64,000 nt of DNA from Leptidea sinapis (GCF_905404315.1 NC_066288.1:5084001-5148000), one strand, 5' to 3'; shown: positions 23,701 through 31,450, counted from the first letter of the stretch. The notes: a model not told the origin generated them from the sequence alone. Program-made: numbers and translations.

Positions 23701-25291
23701 ATACATATTTATTAAACCTAATATTTTTTTTCAGTTGGTCAAAGTGGACACGAAGACGGGTGAATCAAAAATCTGGTGGGAAGAAGGATGCTATTCAAGC
23801 GAGCCTATTTTCGTACCTCGTCCAAACGCTGAGGTACATTTATACAATTTGTGGTTCAACATAAAATGCAGCAACAATCTCTTCAACAAATACTCTGTTA
23901 AAAAAGTAGCCGGAAAAGATATATACATAAAATGTTATGTTAGTTATTCATTCAAATTAACTTTATCGCCTTCAAACTTCAAAGTATGCTCCTACAGAAA
24001 CGATAGATATACGCAAACGAATATTCCAATCATTCTTTTGGAGTTCAGTTTCGTTTGCATCGCGAATTCACCTCTATGTATTCTACCAATGAAAACGAGT
24101 GCCACGAGGCCTACTTTGATGTCGGCTGGAGCAGTATCTGGCGAATAAAGTGGTTAATCGAGGGTATTAATCCAAGCATTTTCTTTCCACAAATCTGGCC
24201 TTTTTCGTCGAAATTGCTCTCATTAAAAAGACGCATAACGCTCAAATCTTAAACTTTAAATACCGTTTAGGCTTTCGGTAAAAATTCCAAGTGCACAACA
24301 CCGTGATAGTCAAAGAAAACAGTCAACGTGACTGATTTTGGCGTGGTTTTTTCGGTTTCTGTTCTGTTGGAAGGCCTCCGAAGCATGTTGACTAGTTTTC
24401 AAATCAAACTCGCAAACCCACGCTTCGTCACCAGATACAATGTATATCATAAATGTTGTCAGAACTATTTTTTTATAACATGTCCTCAGTGACACTTTCT
24501 TAAGTAATTGAGTATTTGGAGTAAATTCAGTTAAAGTTCATTATGTTTCATACCTAGTTAAGTAGTAAGAAGATTCGATTGAAGATTTTCAGTTACTATT
24601 TATACTATGTTACTATACCTTGCATTTTGCGATGTGCCAACTTTAGTTGATGATGTTAATGGCCTACCAGGGCGTAGCAAATCTTCCAGCATATGTCAAT
24701 CAATTTGTACCACTCATTTGTACACGTGGTTTTGATAAAGTCGACTCACTGTAAGCTTTCTTTTACATTTTGAGTGTGCCGGAAGTCCAAACACAAAATT
24801 CCATAGACAATGCAAAATTTAACAGTAAAGTAAATTCGCAATACACACTAGTTATAGTAAGATCTAACTAAAACAGCACAGTATTTTAAATAAATAACAG
24901 ATGCAACTCAAACCCCAAATTGGATACAGTTGTAATTTAACAACAAAAAATAAAATCTTTTAACTTTGAACAAATCATGCATTTCCGATATTTTTTTGAC
25001 TGAATATATACCGAATGAAAATGTATGCATTGAACACTTTGGATCATGACTTGATATTTGAGTTTTTTTCGGAGCCAGATCGTACATATTCTAATCTTAC
25101 TGTCCTGTTGTTAGGATGAAGATGATGGTGTACTAGTCAGCGCTCTAGTATTCAGCAAGGACGAACGCCAGGTGGCTCTGCTAGTCCTGGATGCGAAAAA
25201 TATGACGGAGATAGCACGAGCTACCTTCATCACTCCGTCGCCAGCGCCAAAGTGTCTACATGGATGGTTTCTACCTGACAAGTTAAAATAG
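2745..25291 (+). CDS. ninaB: Carotenoid oxygenase (NinaB/BCO family), ten 3' exons, 5' partial
   Basis: Exons 2745-2855, 4595-4692, 6768-6848, 8295-8375, 13796-13920, 19641-19817, 20544-20700, 23320-23387, 23735-23833 and 25115-25291 (stop TAG) all have AG/GT borders, and their phases join into 390 codons. The family is an iron(II) dioxygenase that cleaves carotenoids; insect NinaB also isomerises and gives 11-cis retinal for rhodopsin. The four histidine ligands of the family are visible: HTSHPHV (exon 2), MHSFG (exon 4), FYLHVINSFE (exon 6) and CLHGWF (exon 10). The FTEVP motif in exon 1 and the DICAYKDAK stretch in exon 6 also fit. Roughly 120-200 N-terminal residues should lie left of the window. 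Exon 8 is the weakest call: it fits phase and splice sites but is divergent. A NinaB paralogue rather than ninaB itself is possible. The large introns are packed with transposons. Confidence 0.85.
2890..3215 (+). mobile_element. LINE fragment, C-terminal zinc-knuckle region
   Basis: In shifting plus-strand frames the sequence reads LLTGH-like, then CRACMEAEETAAHVLLHCPG, then a tail with LGNTLGSF. The C-x2-C...H-x4-C pattern is the C-terminal signature of jockey/R1-type LINE polyproteins. Frameshifts and stops make it a dead fragment. It sits in the first intron of the carotenoid oxygenase gene. Confidence 0.6.
3560..3694. repeat. Doubled palindrome beside a MITE
   Basis: The 20-mer CTTACCAATAATCCTGTTAT, extended to a perfect hairpin ending ATTGGTAAG, occurs twice, separated by about 90 bases of AT-rich sequence that is itself roughly palindromic. 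The unit looks like repeated copies of the terminal motif (TTATTGGTAA) of the MITE that follows, as if ends had been joined or duplicated. Confidence 0.6.
3695..4504. mobile_element. MITE with ~130 bp terminal inverted repeats
   Basis: The left end TTATTGGTAAGTTGACGTAT and the right end, reversed, match over about 130 bases, including the GACGTATTCCC / GGGAATATGTT, AACCCCTATATGCAT and GTGAACCATTTTTGG blocks. The centre is AT-rich without a transposase. A related left end occurs at 11157-11240. The superfamily is uncertain because the target duplication cannot be read clearly. Confidence 0.7.
4505..5035. other. Intron segment holding ninaB exon 2
   Basis: Apart from the coding exon 4595-4692, I see nothing beyond AT-rich intron sequence. 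Around 4825-4865 a short GGTCAGCTAA / AGCTCAGCTCA motif repeats. Confidence 0.4.
5036..5235. mobile_element. 200 bp MITE, Harbinger-like, copy 1
   Basis: It is bounded by TAGACTAAATACATGGTCGG and its inverted counterpart, which reads TAGTCTAAACACATGG. TAA lies on both sides, as expected for a 3 bp PIF/Harbinger target duplication. There is no coding capacity. A sibling copy of the same length lies 210 bp downstream. Confidence 0.7.
5446..5645. mobile_element. 200 bp MITE, Harbinger-like, copy 2
   Basis: It has the same ends as the element at 5036-5235 (TAGTCTAAACACACGATCGG at the left, its inverted match at the right), the same length and the same internal layout. The flanks are TTA and TAA, consistent with a decayed TWA target duplication. 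Confidence 0.7.
5646..6426. other. Intron sequence, nothing recognised
   Basis: I see no exon, no paired inverted repeat and no match to other parts of the window in this AT-rich intron stretch. Confidence 0.4.
6427..6690 (-). mobile_element. LINE C-terminal fragment (RTE-like)
   Basis: The minus strand encodes MERLVVQGQVEGKRARGR, then SPTRWLDAITK and an ASNRQKWKHIARR segment. The order 'RGRxPxRW...ASxRxxWxxxV' is typical of the tail of RTE-like LINE polyproteins in insects. The fragment is about 78 codons long and 5'-truncated. It lies in the intron just before the exon at 6768. Confidence 0.6.
7090..7990 (-). pseudogene. Decayed Tc1-like transposase
   Basis: On the minus strand 7513-7701 includes ISDASRFGFNPVTRRVRVT, close in layout to the 'FTDESRF...RVRVWR' block of Tc1 transposases, followed by NNHCLGRNLLKQE. 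Further along (about 7200-7330) come broken remnants that look like the 'NPIEHAWALLGR' region. Frames shift repeatedly and stops interrupt it. The catalytic residues cannot be assigned with confidence. Confidence 0.5.
8160..8250 (+). repeat. Jockey-like LINE 3' fragment
   Basis: The phrase AAAGGCCGGCAACGC followed by a TTGTGTTGC motif matches the 3' coding end of the LINE at 14975-17872 (there at about 17761-17800). It is only a short piece, just upstream of the exon at 8295. Confidence 0.5.
8395..9254. repeat. Interspersed lepidopteran-type repeats
   Basis: The part 8480-8700 matches, inverted, 52040-52220 (shared blocks: CGCACGGTTTGACAGTTC, AACAGGGAGCATATTTTACG, GGGACCCATAATTATTTTT). The part from about 8740 to 9140 is another dispersed sequence with the block GTCCCGGTGTTTGTTACCAA. 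The end, 9215-9254, is the left half of a repeat that is interrupted by the hAT element. No coding potential is seen. Confidence 0.5.
9255..10561 (+). mobile_element. hAT transposon remnant with hATC domain
   Basis: An exact 8 bp target duplication, GCTTTCAC, flanks the element at 9247-9254 and 10562-10569. The ends share a GGATTTA-type inverted repeat with a CCAGG/GTGCCC subterminal motif. Inside, 9604-9828 encodes the tail of a transposase, and 9835-9980 continues in another frame with NVEIAYLIFMTL, NCSEERSF and LKRVKNFLRSTM, the dimerisation motif of hAT transposases. The N-terminal and most catalytic parts are gone. The target is itself a dispersed repeat whose right half resumes at 10570 (ACCGAACCGATTTTGATAAA). 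Confidence 0.75.
10570..11156. repeat. Right half of the hAT-split repeat, then unassigned sequence
   Basis: The segment 10570-10690 continues the dispersed repeat interrupted at 9254, including CCGAACCGATTTTGATAAAA and AAGGACATAGGCTAC. From about 10700 to 11156 no exon or paired repeat is evident. Confidence 0.45.
11157..11240. repeat. Truncated copy of the 3695-4504 MITE
   Basis: TTATTGGTAATTGGACATAT followed by TCCCGTTAGGAGG and GCAAAAGCGAAACATTTTTG matches the left end of the MITE at 3695. The right end is not found. Confidence 0.5.
11520..12030. repeat. Dispersed repeat with (TAA)n, second copy at 44680-45070
   Basis: Two blocks recur near 44.7-45.1 kb: AGCAACTGTTCGCTTTCAAA with CACTGCACGTTTCATA, and TTACACAAATTATCTTGCCC with the following CATACATAAATTTAT tracts. 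Here a short TAA array at 11780-11797 lies between them. In the other copy the order of the two blocks is reversed. It is probably LINE 3' UTR or SINE material. Confidence 0.5.
12100..12345 (-). mobile_element. Jockey-like LINE 3' end fragment
   Basis: The minus strand begins with MFPGRYDMGTFKK, the same C-terminal block as in the LINE at 14975-17872 (FPGRYDMGTFKKSAYTFLKG), then ENVGGGDHQVT and an AT-rich tail. This is a separate, heavily 5'-truncated insertion of the same family in the opposite orientation. Confidence 0.7.
12724..12796 (+). tRNA. tRNA-like unit, copy 1 (probably a SINE head)
   Basis: The sequence folds like a tRNA: D arm GCTC/GAGC, anticodon stem CCGGT/GCCGG, T arm GTGGG/CCCGC with loop TTCGAAT. 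Pol III boxes A (TAGCTCAGTTG) and B (GGTTCGAATCC) are present. The first acceptor pair is broken relative to copy 2. The flanks (GAGTTGAACAAAGCAAACAG upstream, ATAAAATTTTGTTTTTCAAA downstream) are shared with copy 2, so it behaves as part of a larger repeat. A working tRNA gene is unlikely. Confidence 0.5.
13028..13100 (+). tRNA. tRNA-like unit, copy 2, full cloverleaf
   Basis: All four stems pair: acceptor GAACGGT/ATCGTTC (7 bp), D GCTC/GAGC, anticodon CCGGC/GCCGG, T GTGGG/CCCGC. The anticodon loop ACGGAAC would give anticodon GGA, but position 33 is C instead of the nearly universal U and there is no long variable arm as serine tRNA needs. Boxes A and B are consensus. It lies exactly 304 bp after copy 1 with the same flanking sequence, which supports a tandemly duplicated SINE rather than a real tRNA gene. 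Confidence 0.55.
13263..13495 (+). mobile_element. Harbinger-like fragment with transposase N-terminus
   Basis: It starts with AGTCCCCACTAGGAAC and a GTCGTGCGACATG motif of the kind seen at DNA transposon ends, then an open frame with VSKTKKKRIWWIKQYLRNK, matching the basic, Trp-rich N-terminus of PIF/Harbinger transposases (compare RRRRRQRRYWVHP in the element at 45583). No catalytic part follows. Confidence 0.4.
13500..13790. repeat. Dispersed repeat, inverted relative at 42475-42630
   Basis: The block ATTGGTTTATTCGGACGTAT with CGCTTCCCGCGTTTATTTG and AAGGCTGCCTGACATTC occurs in inverted form at about 42475-42530, and a second block, TTCTTGGTTTATTCTG, has a counterpart near 42560. It ends just before the exon at 13796. 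Confidence 0.5.
14040..14410. repeat. Dispersed SINE/LINE-like repeat, copy 1
   Basis: It shares long blocks with 55975-56300: GCGCTCGTCACCT, TCTCATTTGCCCAGTAATTT, CGGCGCCCTTCA, TACTGCTTCACGG, GTACCCATA and TCCTGTGCAAAGG. A shorter relative lies at 53095-53190. No coding frame is conserved. The family is common in Lepidoptera, but I cannot name it with certainty. Confidence 0.6.
14411..14966. other. Intron sequence, nothing recognised
   Basis: No exon or repeat pair is seen. A GC-richer patch at 14500-14640 stands out from the AT-rich surroundings but contains no convincing reading frame. Confidence 0.35.
14975..17872 (+). mobile_element. Jockey-like LINE retrotransposon, internally deleted
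   Basis: An 8 bp target duplication AATATTTG flanks the copy (14967-14974 and 17873-17880), and it ends in a short A run. Order: a 5' UTR-like start (CCCAGGCCCAAGGGTGTCGT), part of an APE endonuclease (15290-15766: AEIVVLGDFNGHKAEWLGSR, GTSDHCLVRS), reverse transcriptase (15824-16982: NYRPIAITSLLSK, INDRQYGFR, LDIVKAFDRVW), the catalytic CYADD motif near 16960 in another frame, then the C-terminus (17348-17821: RRAARIVGDP, FLPRTSKLWNELP, FPGRYDMGTFKK). ORF1 and the endonuclease N-terminus are missing. Several frameshifts mean that no functional protein can be made. Confidence 0.85.
15290..17821 (+). pseudogene. Broken endonuclease/reverse transcriptase of the jockey-like LINE
   Basis: The polyprotein spans at least five frame segments: 15290-15766, 15824-16549, 16449-16982, 16961-17164 and 17348-17821. 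The GDFN endonuclease motif, RT blocks around GFRHGWSAGDLL and DIVKAFDRVW, and the shifted YADD are all recognisable. The frameshifts near 15640, 16480, 16950 and 17150 look like independent small indels. Confidence 0.8.
17881..18906. other. Intron sequence, nothing firm
   Basis: AT-rich intron without an exon that fits the carotenoid oxygenase. A short coding-like patch at about 18660-18780 has no recognisable product. Confidence 0.35.
18907..19287 (+). repeat. Interspersed repeat RA, copy 2
   Basis: This is the second copy of the repeat at 1-379, same strand, with only scattered differences and one 24 bp insertion. Both end at the same motif (TTTAGTGTCGC). The unit may extend left of 18907, but copy 1 is cut there by the window edge. 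Confidence 0.75.
19990..20460. other. Intron sequence with a possible dispersed repeat
   Basis: The block CCGACCTCGCTGCGCTCGG at about 20389-20407 within ATCAATTCC / GGAATTGAT inverted motifs suggests a small fold-back repeat at about 20350-20450. No exon is seen between 19817 and 20544. Confidence 0.35.
20790..21162. mobile_element. MITE with CACGGAC ends and THAP-like start, copy 1
   Basis: The ends are CACGGACAAGGAAAAAAA and, inverted, CACGGACTAGTAAAAAAAG. The flanking 8 bp (TGTCATGG / TGTAGTAG) match at 5 of 8, a decayed target duplication. The copy at 57837-58197 is closely related throughout and has a perfect duplication. Inside (about 20980 on) it reads KPSCVVKKCKNNAIKV, like the first residues of a THAP zinc finger, with the ATG mutated to AAG. 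Confidence 0.75.
21366..21462. repeat. Dispersed repeat R1, left part before a hAT-like insertion
   Basis: The block GCGCGTTATG with GATGAGAGTGATATTTTAAG and GATGCACGCGCAT is repeated, inverted, at 38540-38630. It is interrupted by the element at 21463-23040 and resumes at 23041. Confidence 0.7.
21463..23040. mobile_element. Non-autonomous 8-bp-TSD (hAT-like) element, 1.58 kb
   Basis: Terminal inverted repeats of about 35 bp (CACGGAACAGAAAAAAACTA at the left, its reverse complement with one or two changes at the right) are flanked by perfect 8 bp copies of GTTCCTAA at 21455-21462 and 23041-23048. A related repeat at 38545 reads through this site without the insertion (GGTTCCTAAAATTTT inverted). 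No transposase frame is seen inside. It sits in the same intron as the MITE at 20790. Confidence 0.85.
23041..23170. repeat. Dispersed repeat R1, right part
   Basis: This continues the R1 repeat after the hAT-like insertion: TTGTGACGTTTGA, then TTAATAATTAATTGTCAAAG and CCATCGTTGCAAGATTTTTA. The same block occurs inverted at 28710-28752. Confidence 0.7.
23960..24500 (-). pseudogene. Decayed mariner transposase
   Basis: The minus strand reads FMIYIVSGDEAWVCEFDLKT (the 'VTGDETWVY' catalytic region of mariner), then HVDCFL, a SLSVMRLFNES block and, near 23990, VSVGAYFE at the C-terminal end. Stops and frameshifts interrupt it. No terminal inverted repeats were found. It lies in the last intron of the carotenoid oxygenase gene. 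Confidence 0.65.
24501..25114. other. Last ninaB intron, nothing firm
   Basis: AT-rich intron; it may hold the decayed N-terminal part of the mariner remnant, but I cannot read it. Confidence 0.3.
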
Positions 25292-26920
25292 CCTAACTCA
25301 TCATCCTTTTGGTTTATTTAACATTTTATAAATCTTTATTAGTTTCATCGATAAGTTTATAATTGAATTTCCTTACTGAATGTCCAACTTCTGAAACAGA
25401 TGTGGTGCAACATATAAAATCAGTGGCCTATTTGCAATAGGTCCCCATGTGCGACGATAAGAGCCAATGAGATATAAATGGGTATCTATTTGTTGTAAAT
25501 GTTAAGTATTTAATGTAAAATTTAGGTCTTCAAATGGAATCATTTTATATTACATATGATAATATACCTTTTGCGTTACAAATTTATTATGATCACACAA
25601 CACAGAAAGATCATGATGAAATTTTTTATAGTATTAATATCGATAAAGGCCTACGTATATCTTGTATGTAAAGGTATCCATTTACTTAAGAATTATTTTT
25701 CGATGCGGGAGTCGAACCGAACCTCTCGGAAGTACCCCCCAGCACTTTTACCAACTAAGCCAACAGTCGAATTTGTATACTTATCAATAAAATTAATAAT
25801 TATAAAATAAAACAATATCAAATAAAATCAAAAAACAGCGTTATAGATCAAAAATCTTTGTGACCTTTTAATAGACAAGATGATGGACTTTTCATTTCAG
25901 ATATAGATGTTGTGTTTTTCCTTTGTTGATTTGGATCACCTCCTTCCGCTGATTTAAGCCGCAAGTTATCATCGATTACTCTCGAAATTCGAAATAGTCC
26001 TTTATGATAGACCATAAGTTCAGCACTGTACATATTATGTATAACGTGTATAAAGAAAAATAAAAATGTATAAAATTGCATCTATTTATTTTTTATTTCA
26101 ATCCACATCATTTACACAAAAAAATATTCAATTATTATGTAATGAATATTATATGACCATTTAAAATTGAATACATAATACAAGACTTGCGGAAAAAAAA
26201 GTAATTCAATCCTTCTAGTCGACTTCCTTAGAATTCATATTCTCAGGACGCCATTTGCAATTTGCATTACTGTTTACACGTCATTACATATACATTATCA
26301 ATAAAACGATTTAATTACTTGGTAGTAAAAAAATCCTGTTCGTAATAAAAATTTTGCTATTTGTTTAGATTATTGTAAAATGTTGTTAATTAAAGCAAAT
26401 CACACATAATTATTTTAATAATTTATAATATTATGTAGGTATGTATTATTGTATGCCGAATATAACTTCAATTTGCACAGTTGTAAAAGGAAACGTCATA
26501 AATGTATGTGTCAATGCATGAATTTAATATCATCTTTGGTCGTCTGTGATTTGTATATTGTGTGGCCTTGCATTTCGTTAGATGTACGGACATTATAGTT
26601 GGTCTCGTGTAGACGTGAAGACATCTGATATGTTATGAAGCTTTGTTATCATATTCTAGACAAGTTAGTGACCTGGAATAGAGTATATAAGCCCGGATTA
26701 ATCCAGATCCCTTCTTACAAAGTTCATAAAGCGGTTAAAAGAGATACAGTCCAAATTTGTATAAGTAATATCATCTCCCATATTCAAGTAATCTTAATGG
26801 TCAGTTGGACTGCTATGAATCTAGATTTGTATATGTGTAGCGTAGGAAAATATCAGATCTTATCTTTTAACACAAACTGATTCATGGCCTCATAGTCAGT
26901 CCTCTATTATTTAGTAAAAT
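25292..26920. other. 3' flank of ninaB, intergenic
   Basis: Beyond the stop at 25291 the sequence is AT-rich. Apart from the tRNA-like SINE near 25700, no supported gene is present. A plus-strand open stretch at 26635-26880 has no recognisable product. Confidence 0.4.
25698..25775 (-). repeat. tRNA-derived SINE head
   Basis: On the minus strand, box A (TGGCTTAGTTGG) and box B (GGTTCGACTCC) lie at tRNA-like spacing, and the unit ends CCCGCATCG, the same ending as the units at 12724 and 13028. Stem pairing is poorer than in those copies. A functional tRNA is not supported. Confidence 0.5.
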
Positions 26921-26924
26921 TAAC

Positions 26925-27110
26925 TTGGCAGTCCCACGGCATTGCAGCCGTATTATTCTTATGATAACGTTCAGTCTACCCACAACTCGCTCAAATTATG
27001 CTCAACATTCTAGTTTGTATCGCATTTGTTCTCTGTTTAATGAATTATTTCCGGAGGTAGACAAATTATTCAATCTGTCAGTCCTGGGTACAGACAGTAA
27101 TTTTTCTGTT
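26925..27110 (+). mobile_element. LINE C-terminal fragment
   Basis: The frame reads LPTTRSNYAQHSSLYRICSL followed by FNELFPEVDKLFNLS, resembling the C-terminal end of LINE-encoded polyproteins where a 'RTNY' motif precedes 'LYN'. It is short, so assignment rests on this one block. Confidence 0.4.
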
Positions 27111-27332
27111 ACAAATAGCAGATTATTGGATTGGGGAATATGGTGTTTAATTGTGTTCATCTATAGGTTAATTATTGTTTTTAGTTTTATATAAAATCTA
27201 GAACACATATAAAATCTTGATATGTTCAGAAGAAGGCACTCGCCCGTACATGTTAAAGTATTATTCTGTTTTATACAATTATACTTAAAGTGTATCCTGC
27301 TTAGTGAATCTATTAAAAAATGTTTTACTAGG

Positions 27333-27527
27333 TAGTAGTAGATTTAGGTACTTTTGATTGGTGTTTTATGAAGTATCTGTCTGGACCTGAAGTCATAAGC
27401 ACTCCACAAATCGGAACTCTTCCCTATATTAACCAATTCAGGCCCTTTTGTAGCCGATACCAAAAAGCTGTAGAAGATAGGTTGCTTGAAATTTTAGATC
27501 AATCCACGAATTGTATGTTAACTTAAG
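27333..27527 (+). other. Unassigned open stretch with splice acceptor
   Basis: After a TTTTACTAG acceptor-like site the plus strand stays open for 64 codons to TAA (VVVDLGTFDWCFMKYLSG near the start, STPQIGTLPYINQF in the middle). There is no start codon at its head, no recognisable domain and no partner exon. It could be the last exon of an unknown gene or transposon relic. Confidence 0.25.
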
Positions 27528-27639
27528 CATGATCTGTAAACTCTATTTTTCTACTAAACAAAGAGGATTTAAATACGATATTATACATTTCAGTACATTA
27601 TATTGTACTCTGTGGTAATACTATAAGTTCTTTTGGTAT

Positions 27640-28700
27640 ATTTTGTTTCTTCGTTCATTATAAGGATAGGCAAAGGGTGCAAGCCCATACAGCCACGTCT
27701 TCGACGTTCCTTGTGTTCTTTTTTTGTAACCTCTTTGCAATAATATGACTAGTCCGATATTTTTTATGGGCCGAAGCAAAGTCTTTTGTTTCAAAATTCA
27801 GAGGTATATTAACTGTTATTATAGATAGAAATAGGAAATGTATGGAGCGACGTCTATGTTTTGAGATAAGAACAACATGATTCAAATACTAATTTAATAG
27901 TGTATCTAATGTTACTTACTTGAATAAATGAATACACTCGAATTGAAAAATAAGGAAATATAGCATTGTGTAAAACTTTTGTATGCTCTTTTTAATTTAT
28001 ATTCCTTATACTACATTTCATACAGTAGGTATATACCTACCTACTTAGATTGTAGACCATAGGTAATATATATTATAATTAACGGGAATTGTAGACTAAG
28101 CCCTGATGAGGTATAAGCCCCTATGGACTTGCATCCAAAATGCTTGCAAAAAGCGTGTGTGTACTTATGTATGCACGCAAGAAGTTATACTACTTTGGCC
28201 TCACAAAGCAAAAATCCGTTAAATTATTTATTTCTCGCGCTATTCGTTACGTTTGTAGAAAGAACAATATTGTAAAAAAGTGTGTGTGTCAGCTCCGACG
28301 CACGACTGGAATTTACTCCTCAAGAACTTGTCTTTGAACAGGTACTAAACAAAATCAAGTCAAATAAATCCTTAACGCTCAAAATATGTCAGGAAATGCC
28401 CAAACACAACTCCTGTTGAAAGTTGAACTCAAAATTCCAAATTTAAAAGATTACATTTTGGCACAACCTAATAGGTATATTATACAACATGCGTAAGCTA
28501 TCACGTAGTATACTGTGTATGCTGGCTACACATAAGTATATACATACACACACGCACAGATGCACACACACACACAACTGAAAAGTGAAAGGTGCGCGAG
28601 AAATGATGCGCACCAAAAACGTTACCATCCCATTTGATGAGTAGGTTTTACTCTTCATATTTTTCTCATACCAGTCGCCTTATATGAAATCGATTCTTAA
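27640..28700. other. Intergenic sequence with small repeats
   Basis: TATAAGGATAGGCAAAGGGTG at 27659 has an inverted counterpart beside the 3' LTR at 38470-38490. A CA-rich microsatellite lies at 28545-28577. No gene is supported. Confidence 0.4.
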
Positions 28701-28752
28701 GTAGTAAACTCCAAAAATCTTGCAACGATGGCTTTGACAATTAATTATTAAA
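28700..28752. repeat. Dispersed repeat R1, split by the gypsy element (left half)
   Basis: CTTGCAACGATGGCTTTGAC with TTAATTATTAAATA matches the reverse complement of 23085-23130 and then stops abruptly. The next part of R1 is found again only after 38503, which places the LTR retrotransposon insertion here. Confidence 0.6.
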
Positions 28753-29299
28753 TAGCGAACACGGCTATATGGGCTTGAGCCTGTAGCTGTACCTACAACC
28801 AATTACATCAATTAATACAAATGTCTAATATCAGCTATCTTGTAACGTAATACCTTCGTATCATTATAGATCGTAGAAATATAAATCGTTCATATTAACT
28901 GTAATAAGCGTATGCCGAAAGAATCATTCTTAAAAGAACATATCCGTTATATTAGCTCTTATAAGAACCATTTCATAATGCTGTACATCAAGTCATAGAA
29001 TCATGCAGATCATCAGTAGTCATCTCATCGAAGTACAAGCATCGTCACGTTCTCTCGAAGACCGCAGATATACTCACGTGATTAGTCATATGCTCCGTGG
29101 TACACATCCTCACAGCAAGTCCGAGCGTACTCTACTAAAGCGTCGCCGCGTCAATCACTATTCATTCAATCTTAATCAATGAGCGACAGAGTGGGTGCTC
29201 AATGCTCATTGTCATCGGATGATCGAGGATCGACGCGAGTTTACACAAGCGCTCGCTGGCCGGCTTACTGCGATAGCATTAGTCTTAGAGCGAGATAGA

Positions 29300-29553
29300 A
29301 CACATAATATTATTCTCACTTCTTATTGAATGAAACGTTTAACTATTGGTCAATATGTAAGCTTTAGTATTGGTGTGTATTTTCTAAACTTGTAAATATT
29401 TTTTAAGGAACAATTGTAATTGGTTAACTAGTTTTAAGGATTTTGTATATATATCATGTAACTGAAGTAAAATATATCTTCCACATATTCCTCACAGTCT
29501 TCATACTACTCAAGCAGTTGTTTTATTTAATCTCCAAACGCTCAGTCTCTAAA
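29300..29553 (+). repeat. 5' LTR of gypsy element (shared part)
   Basis: It matches 38217-38470 with only about a dozen differences, e.g. the block TTGTAATTGGTTAACTAGTT and the end CGCTCAGTCTCTAAA. The true 5' LTR may start much further left, because the sequence 28753-29299 lies between the broken R1 repeat and this block. Confidence 0.8.
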
Positions 29554-29576
29554 GTGGTGACCCCGAACAAGAACAC

Positions 29577-29840
29577 ATGCGTAACCTTGCGAGGGACAAG
29601 GTTACCGACTCCACCCTCCGCATGAAGTGGAGTAAGTTGCTGCCAGTCCACGTCCGCTCCGTGCTCGCCGTCAGCGAGTCATTCAGCGCGAAGTCCACGC
29701 TGGAGGAACTAGCGTTGCTTGCTGACACGATGATGGAGCAAATCCAGGAGGTAGCAGCCGTCTCCCGCCAGCCACCAGCATCAGGTGCAGAATCATCGAC
29801 GTCAAATCAGGTAGATCACACACATGATGTCATTCTTAGT
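29577..29840 (+). pseudogene. Gypsy gag fragment
   Basis: The frame reads RDKVTDSTLRMKWSKLLPVH, VRSVLAV and LEELALLADTMMEQI, the capsid-like region of insect gypsy Gag in which 'LLP..VR..L' and 'LEELA..AD' are typical. It is cut off by the LINE insertion shortly after; the zinc knuckle is missing. Confidence 0.7.
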
Positions 29841-30064
29841 AAAAAGGCATAAAAGGCATTTATTTTCTCAAAATTGATTCCTTTAGAATTCTTTGATGTC
29901 ATTTCTTACACTACTAGATACTACTACCGCTTCGGAAACAAATGGCGCTCTGAGAGAGAAGAAGCGGCGCAAGAAACTCTCCCAGCATTCTTTTTTTTGC
30001 GCTCTTTTCAATAAAAATATACAATATTGTACAGTCATTTCTATGGCTATAAAATAATCACAAT

Positions 30065-31450
30065 CTAGTCCCAGGCTGTCCGATCATTTAGATATTCAGC
30101 AGTGGAGTAATAGGATTTACGACAGAGCCATTTTTTTATAAAACATTTAAATTTATTTATAGATAATGCCTGAACAGTGGCTGGGACTTTATTGTAGAAG
30201 TGTATACATTTACCCTTAAAGCTATTATGCATCTTATGAAGCCTACTAGAATTAGTTACAAGCAATCCCTTATTTCTAGTGTTATAATAATGAAAATCCC
30301 TATTAAGAGCAAAAAGGTGACGATTCCTGTGAACATACATTAAATTTTCATAAATGTACTGACAATGAACTGTCATAATATTTATTTCTTTAAATTTTTC
30401 TTTGAGAGACTGTCTATAACCAAGCTGATATATAGCACGAACAGCTCTCTTTTGCAGTGCAAACACTATATCAATGTCAGCAGCATGACCCCATAGTAAT
30501 ATACCGTACGTCATGATGCTGTGAAAATAACTAAAGTACACTAATCTAGCGGTCGCAACATTCGTGTACTCTCTAATCTTTCTAACTGCATATGCCGCAG
30601 AGCTGAGTCTATCTGCTAGATGGGTAATATGTGGACCCCACTGAAGCTTTTTCTCTAACGTGATACCCAAGAAGACCGTAGTGTCCACAAGTTCCAATCT
30701 CTGGTCATTTATAAGTACGTTGGTTTGTACCTCCGCTGTGTTTGGTGTAATGAACCGTAAGCACTTTGTTTTTTTACTGTTTAAGTGCAGATTATTCGTC
30801 TCAAACCAACGCACTATCTTTGAGAGTGCATTGCTTACCCTCACGTCGCTTCACTTTAAAAATAAGTGAAGTATCATCAGCAAACAATACAATCTCATTG
30901 CATCATCTACCACAAACGGTAGATCGTTAATATATATAAGAAACAAGAAAGGACCGAGAATAGAACCCTGTGGAACACCTATTCCCACAGGTTTACCCGA
31001 AGACCGTTTACCATTTACATCGACTATCGGAACTCTTTCGCTTAAATATGATTTTAACAGATTTAGGGCTCTATTTTTCACTCCATAATGCTTTAGTTTT
31101 AGGAGTAAAGTTTCATGGTGGACGCAGTCAAATGCTTTTGACAAATCACAAAAAATGCCCAATGCATCCTGTGACTCTTCCCAGGCGTCAAAGATGTGCT
31201 CAATGAGTCTAGTACCCGCATTAATTGTTGATAAGCTCCTAGTGAAACCAAACTGATTTTTGTTCATTAATTTACAAAAATGCATTTGTAGCTGTTGAAG
31301 CAAAAGTTTTTCAAAAATTTTACTAAAAACAGGCAGCACTGAAATAGGTCTGAAATTGGCAGGGTCAAAAGAACTGCCCGATTTAAACAAAGGTATAACT
31401 TTGCTGTATTTCATGAGGTCAGGGAACACACCCTCATCTATCCATTCATT
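30065..31450 (-). pseudogene. RT domain, 3' half, of the minus-strand LINE
   Basis: Two frame segments, 31450-30851 and 30844-30065, cover RT blocks from SGSSFDPANFRPISVLPV to the DLSKAFDCVHH motif, then VSNALSKIVRWFETNNLHL, LGITLEKKLQWGPHI and a C-terminal RAVRAIYQLGYRQSLKE. The expected FADD box falls on the frameshift between the segments near 30870 and is broken. Confidence 0.8.
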
